From IMG/VR virus record IMGVR_UViG_3300049597_000097, positions 1 to 20,452 of that record: DNA of 20,452 nt; one strand, given 5' to 3'. The notes under the pieces were generated by a model. That model was given only the letters and a program-made list of their open reading frames with translations. It made no database searches and was not told the origin of the DNA. The stretch is from a virus. The first letter of the stretch is position 1; each line of letters begins with the position of its first letter. Of this stretch, positions 5,702 to 11,312 are shown piece after piece. The position numbers and the translations under genes were made by a program.

Positions 5702-6586
5702 TTGCCAGTAAACAAACTACCATTCACCGAACTACTCGATGCTGTGCTACTTGGCGACTTTGCCAACGGCAGTCAAGAGTGGCACGATCTACGCAACGAA
5801 CCAGGTGTCGTTGGTGGCTCTGACATCGGAGCAATCGCCGGACTAAGCACTTGGGAATCAGCAATTACTAAGTGGGCTAAAAAGACCGGTCAGATTCCTG
5901 ATGAGGTCACACCCAATATGAGCATGAAGCTCGGCACAATTCTTGAGTCACCTATCTTGAACTTGTTTGCTGACGAGCATCCTGAGTTGACTATTTGGGA
6001 AACCGGAACATGGGCAAACAAAGAACACCCTTGGGCTAGGTCAAACCCTGACGGCATCTATCAGACTGAGGATGGTCAACTTGGAATCATTGAAGTCAAG
6101 TTCTCACGCGACTACTGGAGTGGAGTGCCACAGGCTTACCGCGCTCAAGTGCTTTGGTACATGAGAGTCTTTGGAATCAAGCAAGCTAAGTTAGTTGCGC
6201 TCGCAGGTTCAAGCTACATGGAGTTTGACATCGAGTGGGATGAGTTTGAAGCGCAGACACTTTGGGATGCTGCTGTCAGATTTAGACAGGCTTGCCTAGA
6301 TATGAAGATGCCTTACTGGGATGGAAGCAACTCAACCCTAGAAACCATCAGGGCGTTATCGCCTGGCATTGTGGATACCGAGGTTGACCTTGATGACTTG
6401 GGTATGCACTACCTGAACTCGGTTGACGAGTTAGAGAAAGCTACTGTCAAAACAACAGAGCTAAAAGCTAGAGTTATACAAGCAATGGATGGGGCAAAGC
6501 GAGGTCTAGTCTTTGGTGAGCATCTGCTCAGCCTGAGATCAAGAGCTGGTGGAGCACCATACTTACACCACGAGAAAGGAAAATAA
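5702..6586 (+). CDS. YqaJ/lambda-type recombination exonuclease
   Basis: I chose TTG 5702 (294 residues) because AGAGGG lies about 5 nt upstream; an upstream TTG at 5675 falls inside the hairpin. The protein belongs to the YqaJ viral recombinase family (PD-(D/E)XK fold). It has SQEWHDLRNEPGVVGGSDIG at 24-43, then LGTILE with Glu82, SNPDG with Asp117, IEVKF with Glu131 and Lys133, and the downstream Gln-containing helix (VPQAYRAQVLWYM, 142-154). Such enzymes degrade 5' strands from double-stranded ends, leaving 3' overhangs for a single-strand annealing partner. The next gene, 2 nt downstream, is the likely partner. It is the first gene of the rightward early operon, and its length is usual for the family. 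Confidence 0.9.
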   Translation: MPVNKLPFTELLDAVLLGDFANGSQEWHDLRNEPGVVGGSDIGAIAGLSTWESAITKWAKKTGQIPDEVTPNMSMKLGTILESPILNLFADEHPELTIWETGTWANKEHPWARSNPDGIYQTEDGQLGIIEVKFSRDYWSGVPQAYRAQVLWYMRVFGIKQAKLVALAGSSYMEFDIEWDEFEAQTLWDAAVRFRQACLDMKMPYWDGSNSTLETIRALSPGIVDTEVDLDDLGMHYLNSVDELEKATVKTTELKARVIQAMDGAKRGLVFGEHLLSLRSRAGGAPYLHHEKGK

Positions 6587-6588
6587 AA

Positions 6589-7125
6589 ATGGCACAGAGT
6601 TACAAAGGTCCATTGGACTACATTGATGTAGCAACACGCATAGTCGAGTTCAGGGAGAAGTTCCCTCAAGGCTCACTTCAGCAAGTTAGCTATGAGTTTG
6701 TAAATGTGAACGGCAAGGATTGGATAATCTACACCGCTGCCGCTTATCGCTCACCGGATGATGCGCGACCAGGTATCGGAACAGCTTGGGAGCCAATCCC
6801 AGGACCTACAAACTTTACAAGAGATAGCGAAGTTCAGAACGCAGAAACCGCAGCATGGGGTCGCGCGATGGTTGCTGCCCTAGCTGTTGATACTAAAAAG
6901 GGAATCGCCTCATCTGAGGAAGTTCGCAACAGACAGGTCAAGAGTTCAGCAACTACTAAGGATTGGCTTGCTATGACTGAGGCGTTAGGGAATGACATCG
7001 AGGGTTTACGATTGTTATACAGCCAAGCTAAAACAGGTGGCGCAACCGATGACACACTCGACAAGATCAAGGCAATCGCTAATGGACTTACAGGCAAAGA
7101 GGATTCTTCTAGCCTCAATTCTTGA
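6589..7125 (+). CDS. Recombination-associated protein, possible ssDNA-annealing partner
   Basis: This 178-residue protein starts at ATG 6589 with AAAGGAAAATAAAA upstream. It contains YKGPLDYIDVATRIVEFREK near the N-terminus, FVNVNGKDWIIYTAAAYRSP in the middle and the block NAETAAWGRAMVAALAVDTK at about 84-103. The last block resembles the 'xxAETxAxGRAL' signature found in phage proteins of the Erf/Rad52-like single-strand annealing group and in proteins adjacent to phage exonucleases. Its position 2 nt after a YqaJ exonuclease strongly suggests it is the annealing or loading partner. The C-terminal ~60 residues are a separate helical region (LAMTEALGNDIEGLRLLYSQ). The annealing function is inferred, since the homology is weak by eye. 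Confidence 0.55.
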   Translation: MAQSYKGPLDYIDVATRIVEFREKFPQGSLQQVSYEFVNVNGKDWIIYTAAAYRSPDDARPGIGTAWEPIPGPTNFTRDSEVQNAETAAWGRAMVAALAVDTKKGIASSEEVRNRQVKSSATTKDWLAMTEALGNDIEGLRLLYSQAKTGGATDDTLDKIKAIANGLTGKEDSSSLNS

Positions 7126-7297
7126 AACCCAAGAGTGCCTACAAGAACAATTTGAGATAGGCGACTTCGATTCAATAAGTATGATCTGGAAGTTACAAAG
7201 AGAAAAAGCAGAGAGGCTAAAAAATGGAGATTATTACACCAGGCCACATAGTCGAGGAATTACAAAGGCTGACCAAGGAGATGGACAAGGGAGCTAG
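7082..7297 (+). CDS. Possible small overlapping gene, unknown function
   Basis: This reading frame starts at ATG 7082 and encodes 71 residues. Its middle (AKRILLASILETQECLQEQF, then KLQREKAERLKNG) reads like a plausible helical phage protein, and it fills the 98-nt gap between the flanking genes. Against it, it overlaps the previous gene by 44 nt and the next by 74 nt in other frames, its last ~20 residues (RPHSRGITKADQGDGQGS) look like out-of-frame reading of the next gene, and its ribosome binding site (AAGG) is weak. I list it as doubtful. Confidence 0.3.
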   Translation: MDLQAKRILLASILETQECLQEQFEIGDFDSISMIWKLQREKAERLKNGDYYTRPHSRGITKADQGDGQGS

Positions 7298-7562
7298 CGC
7301 TCTCTACGATGCCGAGTGCAAGCTGGCAGATGCTGATTCAGCGTATGACCGAGCTGTATCGCTGGCGTTCCTAAACAACTCTGGGACTGTGGCAGACCGG
7401 CAAGCTGTGGCTAAGTTGCAAGCAGTAGAGGAAAAGTTAAAGGCTGACCTTGCTAGGGCTGAATACAACAGGATCAAGACCAAGATGAAAACCCTGTCAG
7501 ACCAAGCCACAATGATGGCTGTGATGAGCAAGAATGTCGAACTCCAATGGCGACATGCCTAG
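7224..7562 (+). CDS. Helical phage protein of unknown function
   Basis: This 112-residue protein starts at ATG 7224 with GAGAGG 7 nt upstream. It is almost entirely helical, with Ala/Lys/Glu/Asp-rich heptads (EELQRLTKEMDKGASALYDA, then KLADADSAYDRAVSLAFL, then KLQAVEEKLKADLARAEYN), so it is probably a coiled coil. Proteins with this layout (an N-terminal IVEEL-type segment, an 'AYDRAxSLAFL' block and a basic C-terminal helix) recur in the early region of actinophages without known function. There are no cysteines, no membrane segment and no catalytic motif. Its position between recombination genes and zinc/HNH genes suggests a role in phage DNA metabolism, but this is weak inference. Confidence 0.65.
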   Translation: MEIITPGHIVEELQRLTKEMDKGASALYDAECKLADADSAYDRAVSLAFLNNSGTVADRQAVAKLQAVEEKLKADLARAEYNRIKTKMKTLSDQATMMAVMSKNVELQWRHA

Positions 7563-7578
7563 CTGGTAGCCTTATCGG

Positions 7579-7803
7579 GTGATAGCCGAATCCTGCTCTT
7601 GTGGGGCCAAAATAAAGACTGATGATGCTCAGGCAATCAAGCTCGTCCGAGAATGGCGGCGTAGGCATACCTGTATAACCGACAACACCGACAACTCCGA
7701 CATTGTTGAAGCTGTCAATGGTGGAATGGCAGACACCACAATCGCTTTAGGATTCCAACCTGGTGAGATGCCAGCCAAGATTTACGATCCGTTCGATGAC
7801 TAA
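7579..7803 (+). CDS. Small zinc-finger-like protein
   Basis: This 74-residue protein starts at GTG 7579, 16 nt after the previous stop; the ribosome binding site is weak. Near the N-terminus it has CSCGAKIKT (C6, C8) and then WRRRHTC (H30, C32), a compact Cys/His set that could bind one zinc ion. This 'C-x-CGA-x-I ... W-x-x-x-H-x-C' arrangement is seen in small early proteins of actinophages. The C-terminal half (GGMADTTIALGFQPGEMPAK) has no recognisable motif. The stop overlaps the next gene's start by 8 nt (ATGACTAA), so the two are coupled. A nucleic-acid-binding role is possible but unproven. Confidence 0.6.
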   Translation: MIAESCSCGAKIKTDDAQAIKLVREWRRRHTCITDNTDNSDIVEAVNGGMADTTIALGFQPGEMPAKIYDPFDD

Positions 7804-8137
7804 GAAACAGTTTCAGAAATACCTAGAGCGTGACCTTGGCTGTTGGCATTGTGGCACTCAAGGCGATGACTTGATACCTCACCACCGGCTCAATCGAGGC
7901 ATGGGTAGTAAGAATCACCTAGCTAGTCAGCCGAGCAACATCATTCCGCTGTGTGCCGAGGCTAACGGCTTACTAGAGTCAAACGCTGGCTTTGCTGAGC
8001 TAGGTCGCAAGATGGGCTGGAAGCTAAGAAACCATGAAACGCCGACTGAAGTGCCTATCTTTGGGCATGGTGGCTGGTGGCTACTAAATGACGACTTTAC
8101 AAAAGACCTGCTGGAATCCGATCCTGAGATGTTTTAG
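7796..8137 (+). CDS. HNH-like endonuclease domain protein
   Basis: I chose ATG 7796 (113 residues), coupled to the previous gene by an 8-nt overlap; an in-frame ATG at 7763 would overlap it by 41 nt. The layout is that of a small HNH protein. It has a zinc pair CWHCG (C16, C19), then IPHHRLNRGMGSK with the histidine pair at 29-30, and then PSNIIPLCAEANGLLES with Asn48, Cys53 and Asn57 where the HNH domain has its central Asn and final Cys/His region. The C-terminus (KLRNHETPTEVPIFGHGGWW) is an extra ~40-residue tail. HNH proteins of this kind act as nicking or homing nucleases in phages. The final histidine is not obvious, so activity is uncertain. Confidence 0.68.
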   Translation: MTKKQFQKYLERDLGCWHCGTQGDDLIPHHRLNRGMGSKNHLASQPSNIIPLCAEANGLLESNAGFAELGRKMGWKLRNHETPTEVPIFGHGGWWLLNDDFTKDLLESDPEMF

Positions 8138-8155
8138 GTGATACAGTCCAAGCAA

Positions 8156-8234
8156 GGGGCTGGATTAGACTCGACTATCAGTAAAGCCGATGAGGAATCT
8201 GACTAGGACTCGGGTGCAACTCCCGACAGCTCCA
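8156..8234 (+). ncRNA. Miniature tmRNA-like RNA (tRNA-like domain)
   Basis: A 7-bp acceptor stem (GGGGCTG 8156-8162 with CAGCTCC 8227-8233, G3-T70 wobble) ends in A8234. The D-loop region holds GACTCGAC (8168-8175), close to the tmRNA consensus GGATTCGAC. A P2-like stem pairs CTATCAG (8175-8181) with CTGA-C-TAG (8199-8206, one bulge) around a 17-nt loop. GGAC precedes a 5-bp T stem, TCGGG/CCCGA, with a TGCAACT loop. This reproduces the tRNA-like domain of tmRNA almost base for base, but there is no canonical 7-nt anticodon loop and the ~250-nt messenger and pseudoknot region is absent. CCA is not directly encoded (A, then CGCCA). A GCC-start, TAG-end frame (8186-8206) lies in the loop and stem. 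The family link is from memory of tmRNA consensus; function is unknown. Confidence 0.62.
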
Positions 8235-8242
8235 CGCCAGGA

Positions 8243-8370
8243 TACACTTCTGGTGCTAGTGTAAAGACATAACTGAATAAAAAGATGCCGCCTAAGGATC
8301 GGAACCCTTAGACGGCGTTGATAACCAACAATCATGCTGTTGGCATCATTACCAAGTGTAGTGTGCCAAC
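8243..8370 (+). promoter_or_regulatory. Hairpin-rich leader downstream of the tmRNA-like RNA
   Basis: Several hairpins fill this stretch. TACACT/AGTGTA lies at 8243-8263. A strong stem at 8287-8316 pairs GCCGCCTAAGG with CCTTAGACGGC, with one mismatch. Then come two mutually exclusive stems: CCAACA/TGTTGG (8325-8343), and GTTGGCA/TGCCAAC (8339-8345 with 8364-8370). None is followed by a T-run. The last ends 7 nt before the AGGAAGG ribosome binding site of the gene at 8392, so alternative folding could affect its translation. No protein-coding gene is supportable here. Confidence 0.45.
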
Positions 8371-8391
8371 CCGAATAGGAAGGCACATTTA

Positions 8392-8589
8392 GTGTTTAAC
8401 TGGGACAATCTAACGCTGGCAGAGATTCTGCCTTATTACGCAAACAACATATTCATGGCTGAGATGGACTACAAGGCTATGGGTCTCGATGCTGGTCAAT
8501 GGGCGATGCTAGTCAAGCAAGCCTTTGACACCAAAGTAATCAACGCAACTGTATTGATGGTTATGCTCGACAGGGCTAGTGTCGCATGA
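8392..8589 (+). CDS. Small protein of unknown function, upstream of initiator
   Basis: This 65-residue protein starts at GTG 8392 with a strong AGGAAGG ribosome binding site 8 nt upstream. The sequence (MFNWDNLTLAEILPYYANNI, then LDAGQWAMLVKQAFDTK, then ATVLMVMLDRASVA) is mostly helical, rich in Met and aromatic residues, and without cysteines or a clear membrane helix. I do not recognise a family. Its stop overlaps the ATG of the replication initiator (ATGA at 8586-8589), so it is translationally coupled to it, and it is the first gene after the structured leader. A role linked to replication initiation or its control is possible from position alone. Confidence 0.55.
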   Translation: MFNWDNLTLAEILPYYANNIFMAEMDYKAMGLDAGQWAMLVKQAFDTKVINATVLMVMLDRASVA

Positions 8590-9245
8590 GCATCGAAGCC
8601 GTATCGCTCGTACTAAACCAATCCAAAGCAACTGGCAGGGCAAAGCTAGTGCTACTTGGAATTGCTAACCACCTTGGAGATCAGGGTGCTTGGCCTTCCA
8701 TAAGCACATTAGCCAGGTACGCCAATGCCTCAGAGCGTTCGGTCAAGCGTGACATCCAGGAACTTATAAAGCTCGGTGAGCTTCGAGTCGAGCTACAAAA
8801 TGCACCTATAAACAGGCAATACAAAACCAACCTTTACTGGATTACAATTCAGCCAGGGGTGACAGATGGGGCATTAGGGGTGACAACTCAGGTAAGCAGG
8901 GGTGACAGCTCAGGTAAATCAGGGGTGACACCTGTTGGCACGCAAAACATAATATTAACCATCAAAGAACCATCAATGAAACAGGGTGAAAATGACTTTG
9001 ATAAATTCTGGGAGTTCTACCCTAAAAAGCGAGCTAGAGCGGATGCTGAAAAGGCATGGGCTAAGGCAATCAAACGCAAACCAGCTAGGGAGATTATTGA
9101 GCTAGCAAAGGCTTACTCCCAAGGTAAGCTACCGGCAGAGGAATACATACCCAACGGATCTACCTGGCTAAACAACAATCGGTGGGAAGATGTAGATGCT
9201 ACAACTCAGAAGCCAAGCGAGTTCAAGACAGGGGTGTTTTACTAA
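8586..9245 (+). CDS. Winged-helix replication initiator/replisome organiser
   Basis: This 219-residue protein starts at ATG 8586, coupled by ATGA to the gene before. Residues ~15-88 form an HTH_36-type winged helix (KLVLLGIANHLGDQGAWPSI, STLARYANASERSVKRDIQE, LIKLGELRVE). Residues ~90-135 are a flexible Gly/Thr/Ser linker with repeated GVT triplets, encoded by the iterons. Residues ~137-201 carry the block FDKFWEFYPKKRARADAEKA and end YIPNGSTWLNNNRWED, a C-terminal domain common in phage replication proteins that load a helicase. The DnaB-like helicase gene begins at its stop codon (TAATG), as in lambda O-P and many actinophages. It should bind the origin inside its own gene and recruit the helicase. 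The family is established; origin binding here is inferred. Confidence 0.85.
   Translation: MSIEAVSLVLNQSKATGRAKLVLLGIANHLGDQGAWPSISTLARYANASERSVKRDIQELIKLGELRVELQNAPINRQYKTNLYWITIQPGVTDGALGVTTQVSRGDSSGKSGVTPVGTQNIILTIKEPSMKQGENDFDKFWEFYPKKRARADAEKAWAKAIKRKPAREIIELAKAYSQGKLPAEEYIPNGSTWLNNNRWEDVDATTQKPSEFKTGVFY
8855..8930 (+). repeat. Four iterons inside the initiator gene, candidate origin
   Basis: Four exact copies of AGGGGTGACA begin at 8855, 8876, 8898 and 8921, with 21-, 22- and 23-nt spacing, about two helical turns, so they face the same side of the DNA. Copies 2 and 3 extend to AGGGGTGACA-n-CTCAGGTAA. They encode the linker between the two domains of the initiator. An AT-rich stretch follows at about 8943-8990 (including CATAATATTAACC), suitable for unwinding. 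This matches the lambda arrangement of iterons and an AT-rich element within gene O. Confidence 0.7.
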
Positions 9246-10501
9246 TGAGCAACTTCGAGCAACTGGTAATTGGATCAATACTTCTGACCAACGGAACTGC
9301 TATTGATGAACTAACCCTCACACCGGATGACTTTGACAATCTAGCCTGTGGCAAAATCTACGCAACCATGCTGGAGATGAGAACAGCAAGAGAGCCGATT
9401 GATACCTTCACAGTCGGAACTAAGTTGCCACGCTACGCAGCTGACCTGCATGACATGGTTACGGCAACACCAACGGCTGCCTCTGTAAATTACTACGCAA
9501 CCCAAGTCATAGACTTTGCCACTCGCAAGAGAGTCCAGCAAGCCGGAAACTTACTTAGCATCAAATCGCAGGGCGACAACATCAACGAGGTCATTGAGCT
9601 TGCCAGACAAGAGCTAGATCAACTGACCGAAAAGAACCAAGCAACTAAGCCCAGCTATGTTGATGACGAACTGCTGTCATACATGGATGAGCTAGACAAG
9701 CCAAAGCATTACGCAAAGTCACCTTGGGCAAACCTGAACGAGATAATCATGGGATTCAAGCCAGGTGCTCTTTACATAATTGGTGCAAGACCTGGCATTG
9801 GTAAAACTATTGTTGGTTTACAAATTGCTTGGGAGCTATCAAAGTCTGGGGCTGTTTCATTCCACAGCTTAGAGATGAGCCGCACCGAGCTCTATAACAG
9901 AATTATCAGCATGGAAGCCGAGGTTTACATTGGCAACATCAATCAAGGTTCTTTGAGAGATGAGCATTGGATCAAGATTCAAAAGACAAGGCAAGGCTGG
10001 TCAAACCACCGACTAGCGATCTTTGATAAGTCAGGTCAAACACTTCAGCAGATACGAGCCTCAGCAACAAGCATCAAAAAAGAAGGGCAACTCCAAGCCA
10101 TAGTTGTTGACTATCTAGGTTTGATTCAAGACACAATTGCTGGTCGCAAGCGATACGAGATGATCACCGACATCTCCATCGGACTCAAGAACCTAGCTAG
10201 GGATTTGAATGTGCCAGTAATCGCGCTAGCCCAGCTCAACCGAGGCCCAGAGCAACGCAGGGATTCTGAACCCGACCTAGCTGACCTAAGAGATTCTGGT
10301 GGTATCGAGCAGGATGCTGATGTGGTTATCTTGCTACACAGAGTCAAGACCGAGTTCGATGACCCTCAAAAGGAATGGCAAAAGTCAGGGATGATTATGA
10401 AGGTTGCAAAGAATCGGCATGGCAAGATTGGCAACGCAAACTTACTCTTTGAGGGTGAGCTCTCAAGAGTGATTCAACCGCCCAGAAATGATAAAGGCTA
10501 A
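9245..10501 (+). CDS. dnaB: DnaB-type replicative helicase
   Basis: I chose ATG 9245, which overlaps the previous stop by one base (TAATG); a longer frame from 9182 would overlap the initiator and has a non-homologous start. This gives 418 residues. The N-terminal helical domain (about 1-125, starting MSNFEQLVIGSILL) is followed by a linker and the RecA-like domain: Walker A GARPGIGKT at 180-188, FHSLEMS at 207-213, Walker B IVVDYLGLI, and LAQLNRG with DLRDSGGIEQDADVVILLHR near the C-terminus. It is a ring helicase that unwinds the replication fork in the cytoplasm, loaded by the initiator encoded immediately upstream. All main motifs are intact. The length is a little short of bacterial DnaB (about 450-470), as usual for phage versions. 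Confidence 0.93.
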   Translation: MSNFEQLVIGSILLTNGTAIDELTLTPDDFDNLACGKIYATMLEMRTAREPIDTFTVGTKLPRYAADLHDMVTATPTAASVNYYATQVIDFATRKRVQQAGNLLSIKSQGDNINEVIELARQELDQLTEKNQATKPSYVDDELLSYMDELDKPKHYAKSPWANLNEIIMGFKPGALYIIGARPGIGKTIVGLQIAWELSKSGAVSFHSLEMSRTELYNRIISMEAEVYIGNINQGSLRDEHWIKIQKTRQGWSNHRLAIFDKSGQTLQQIRASATSIKKEGQLQAIVVDYLGLIQDTIAGRKRYEMITDISIGLKNLARDLNVPVIALAQLNRGPEQRRDSEPDLADLRDSGGIEQDADVVILLHRVKTEFDDPQKEWQKSGMIMKVAKNRHGKIGNANLLFEGELSRVIQPPRNDKG

Positions 10502-10510
10502 GATTATGGC

Positions 10511-10786
10511 GTGGATGACAATGTGGCCTTATGCTGCCGATGTGGAGCAACTTGGAAGGTCAATACGCATAAACGCAAGCGTAAAGACCTCAAGTGCCAA
10601 TCCTGTCGGATGCACCGAGCCTTGGTCATCAAGTATGGATCCGAGAAGTGCATCCCTTGGCAGGGTGATTTTGACAAGGCTACTCTCACCATCCCGATCT
10701 TTGACGGCAAGCCAGTCCTACCTGGCACTAGAACTTGTGGGCATCTCGACTGCACCAATCCCAACCATGTCGCTGGTGACCACTAG
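10511..10786 (+). CDS. Zinc-ribbon/HNH-like small protein
   Basis: This 91-residue protein probably starts at GTG 10511, directly downstream of and in the same frame as the helicase stop at 10499-10501; the AAAGG site is rather far (13 nt). The N-terminal part is a basic zinc ribbon (C8, C11, then KRKRKDLKCQSC with C29 and C32). The C-terminal part (CIPWQGDFDKATL, then GTRTCGHLDCTNPNHVAG) has Cys/His/Asn spacing like the end of HNH domains of the CGHxxCxNPxH type. It could be a small DNA-binding or nicking protein of the replication region. The role is inferred from motifs. The alternative start GTG 10523 is possible. Confidence 0.62.
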   Translation: MDDNVALCCRCGATWKVNTHKRKRKDLKCQSCRMHRALVIKYGSEKCIPWQGDFDKATLTIPIFDGKPVLPGTRTCGHLDCTNPNHVAGDH

Positions 10787-10818
10787 AGTAAAACAACAAA
10801 TCGAAAGGAAATAAAGAG

Positions 10819-11148
10819 ATGGCAATAATCAAGGTAAAGGGCGCAATAACTAGAGTCTTTTATGAAGGCAAGGGCATCGAGGTAACCGAGTCCTACGAAA
10901 CCAAAACAGGCGACACCATCAACAAGCGTTACACAGTCTGGCTAAAGCAGCCAACCACGCTTGAAGCTGGCGACACAGTTCAGGTCGAGGGCTTATACAG
11001 CTCAGAGATTGACAACTGGACCAACAAGGAAGGCGAGGCAAAGCAGTCCATCAAGGTAAGCATCAACAACCCTTTGGTAGTCCCAGCCGAGCCTCTAAAC
11101 ATCATCAAGGGAATCTTCGAGCCGACACACGAGCCAAGTCCCTTTTGA
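10819..11148 (+). CDS. SSB-like OB-fold single-stranded DNA-binding protein
   Basis: This 109-residue protein starts at ATG 10819 with GAAAGGAAATAAAGAG upstream. The strand pattern fits an OB fold: IKVKGAITRVFYEGKGIEVT, KRYTVWLKQPTTLEAGD, TVQVEGLYSSEIDNW, then SIKVSINNPLVV. The C-terminus ends EPTHEPSPF, resembling the partner-binding tail of SSB proteins (an acidic/proline tail ending in Pro-Phe). It lies between the helicase and the Holliday junction resolvase, where phage SSB genes are expected. It would coat single-stranded DNA during replication and recombination. It is shorter than bacterial SSB (about 150-180 residues). The assignment is by fold pattern and context. Confidence 0.7.
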   Translation: MAIIKVKGAITRVFYEGKGIEVTESYETKTGDTINKRYTVWLKQPTTLEAGDTVQVEGLYSSEIDNWTNKEGEAKQSIKVSINNPLVVPAEPLNIIKGIFEPTHEPSPF

Positions 11149-11312
11149 AAAATCTCCGATGGCTAGTCCCTGCCCTCACCGCCGGCATACTACTAAACCT
11201 ATCGCTTCAAGATAAAAGCGTTCTTGATGGTGTGGGACTGGCCTTCGGTTTACTTTATGTCTGGGCTGCCATACTAGGAGCATGGGAGCTTTATGGCAGA
11301 GGTAAGCCTTAG
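11145..11312 (+). CDS. Small two-helix membrane protein
   Basis: This 55-residue gene starts at TTG 11145, overlapping the previous stop (TTGA), and ends within the first codons of the RusA gene (20-nt overlap). The protein begins MKNLRWLVPALTAGILLNLS (first hydrophobic segment), continues with the polar turn LQDKSVLDG, then GLAFGLLYVWAAILGAWELY (second membrane segment), and ends GRGKP. The basic start and end suggest both termini are inside the cell. The ribosome binding site is poor, so it probably depends on translational coupling. Function is unknown; its place in a DNA-metabolism operon is unusual for a membrane protein. Confidence 0.55.
   Translation: MKNLRWLVPALTAGILLNLSLQDKSVLDGVGLAFGLLYVWAAILGAWELYGRGKP

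Noticed and set aside
6834-7247. Minus-strand 137-residue hydrophobic frame
   Set aside because: It is antisense to two well-supported genes and has no family signal.
8140-8145. Promoter -10 (GATACA) just before the tmRNA-like RNA
   Set aside because: The hexamer is weak and no -35 is seen at 16-18 nt; the RNA could instead be processed from a longer transcript, so I did not list it.
8156-8234. Ordinary tRNA gene
   Set aside because: Acceptor and T arms fit, but there is no 7-nt anticodon loop and the D-loop lacks the GG pair; the tmRNA-like reading fits better.
8165-8386. Minus-strand 73-residue frame across the tmRNA-like region
   Set aside because: It has no plausible ribosome binding site or family, and its codons coincide with the conserved RNA stems, which explain the sequence better.
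9182-9244. Upstream extension of the helicase reading frame
   Set aside because: The residues (starting MGRCRCYN) are non-homologous and overlap the initiator; ATG 9245 in a TAATG coupling is the better start.
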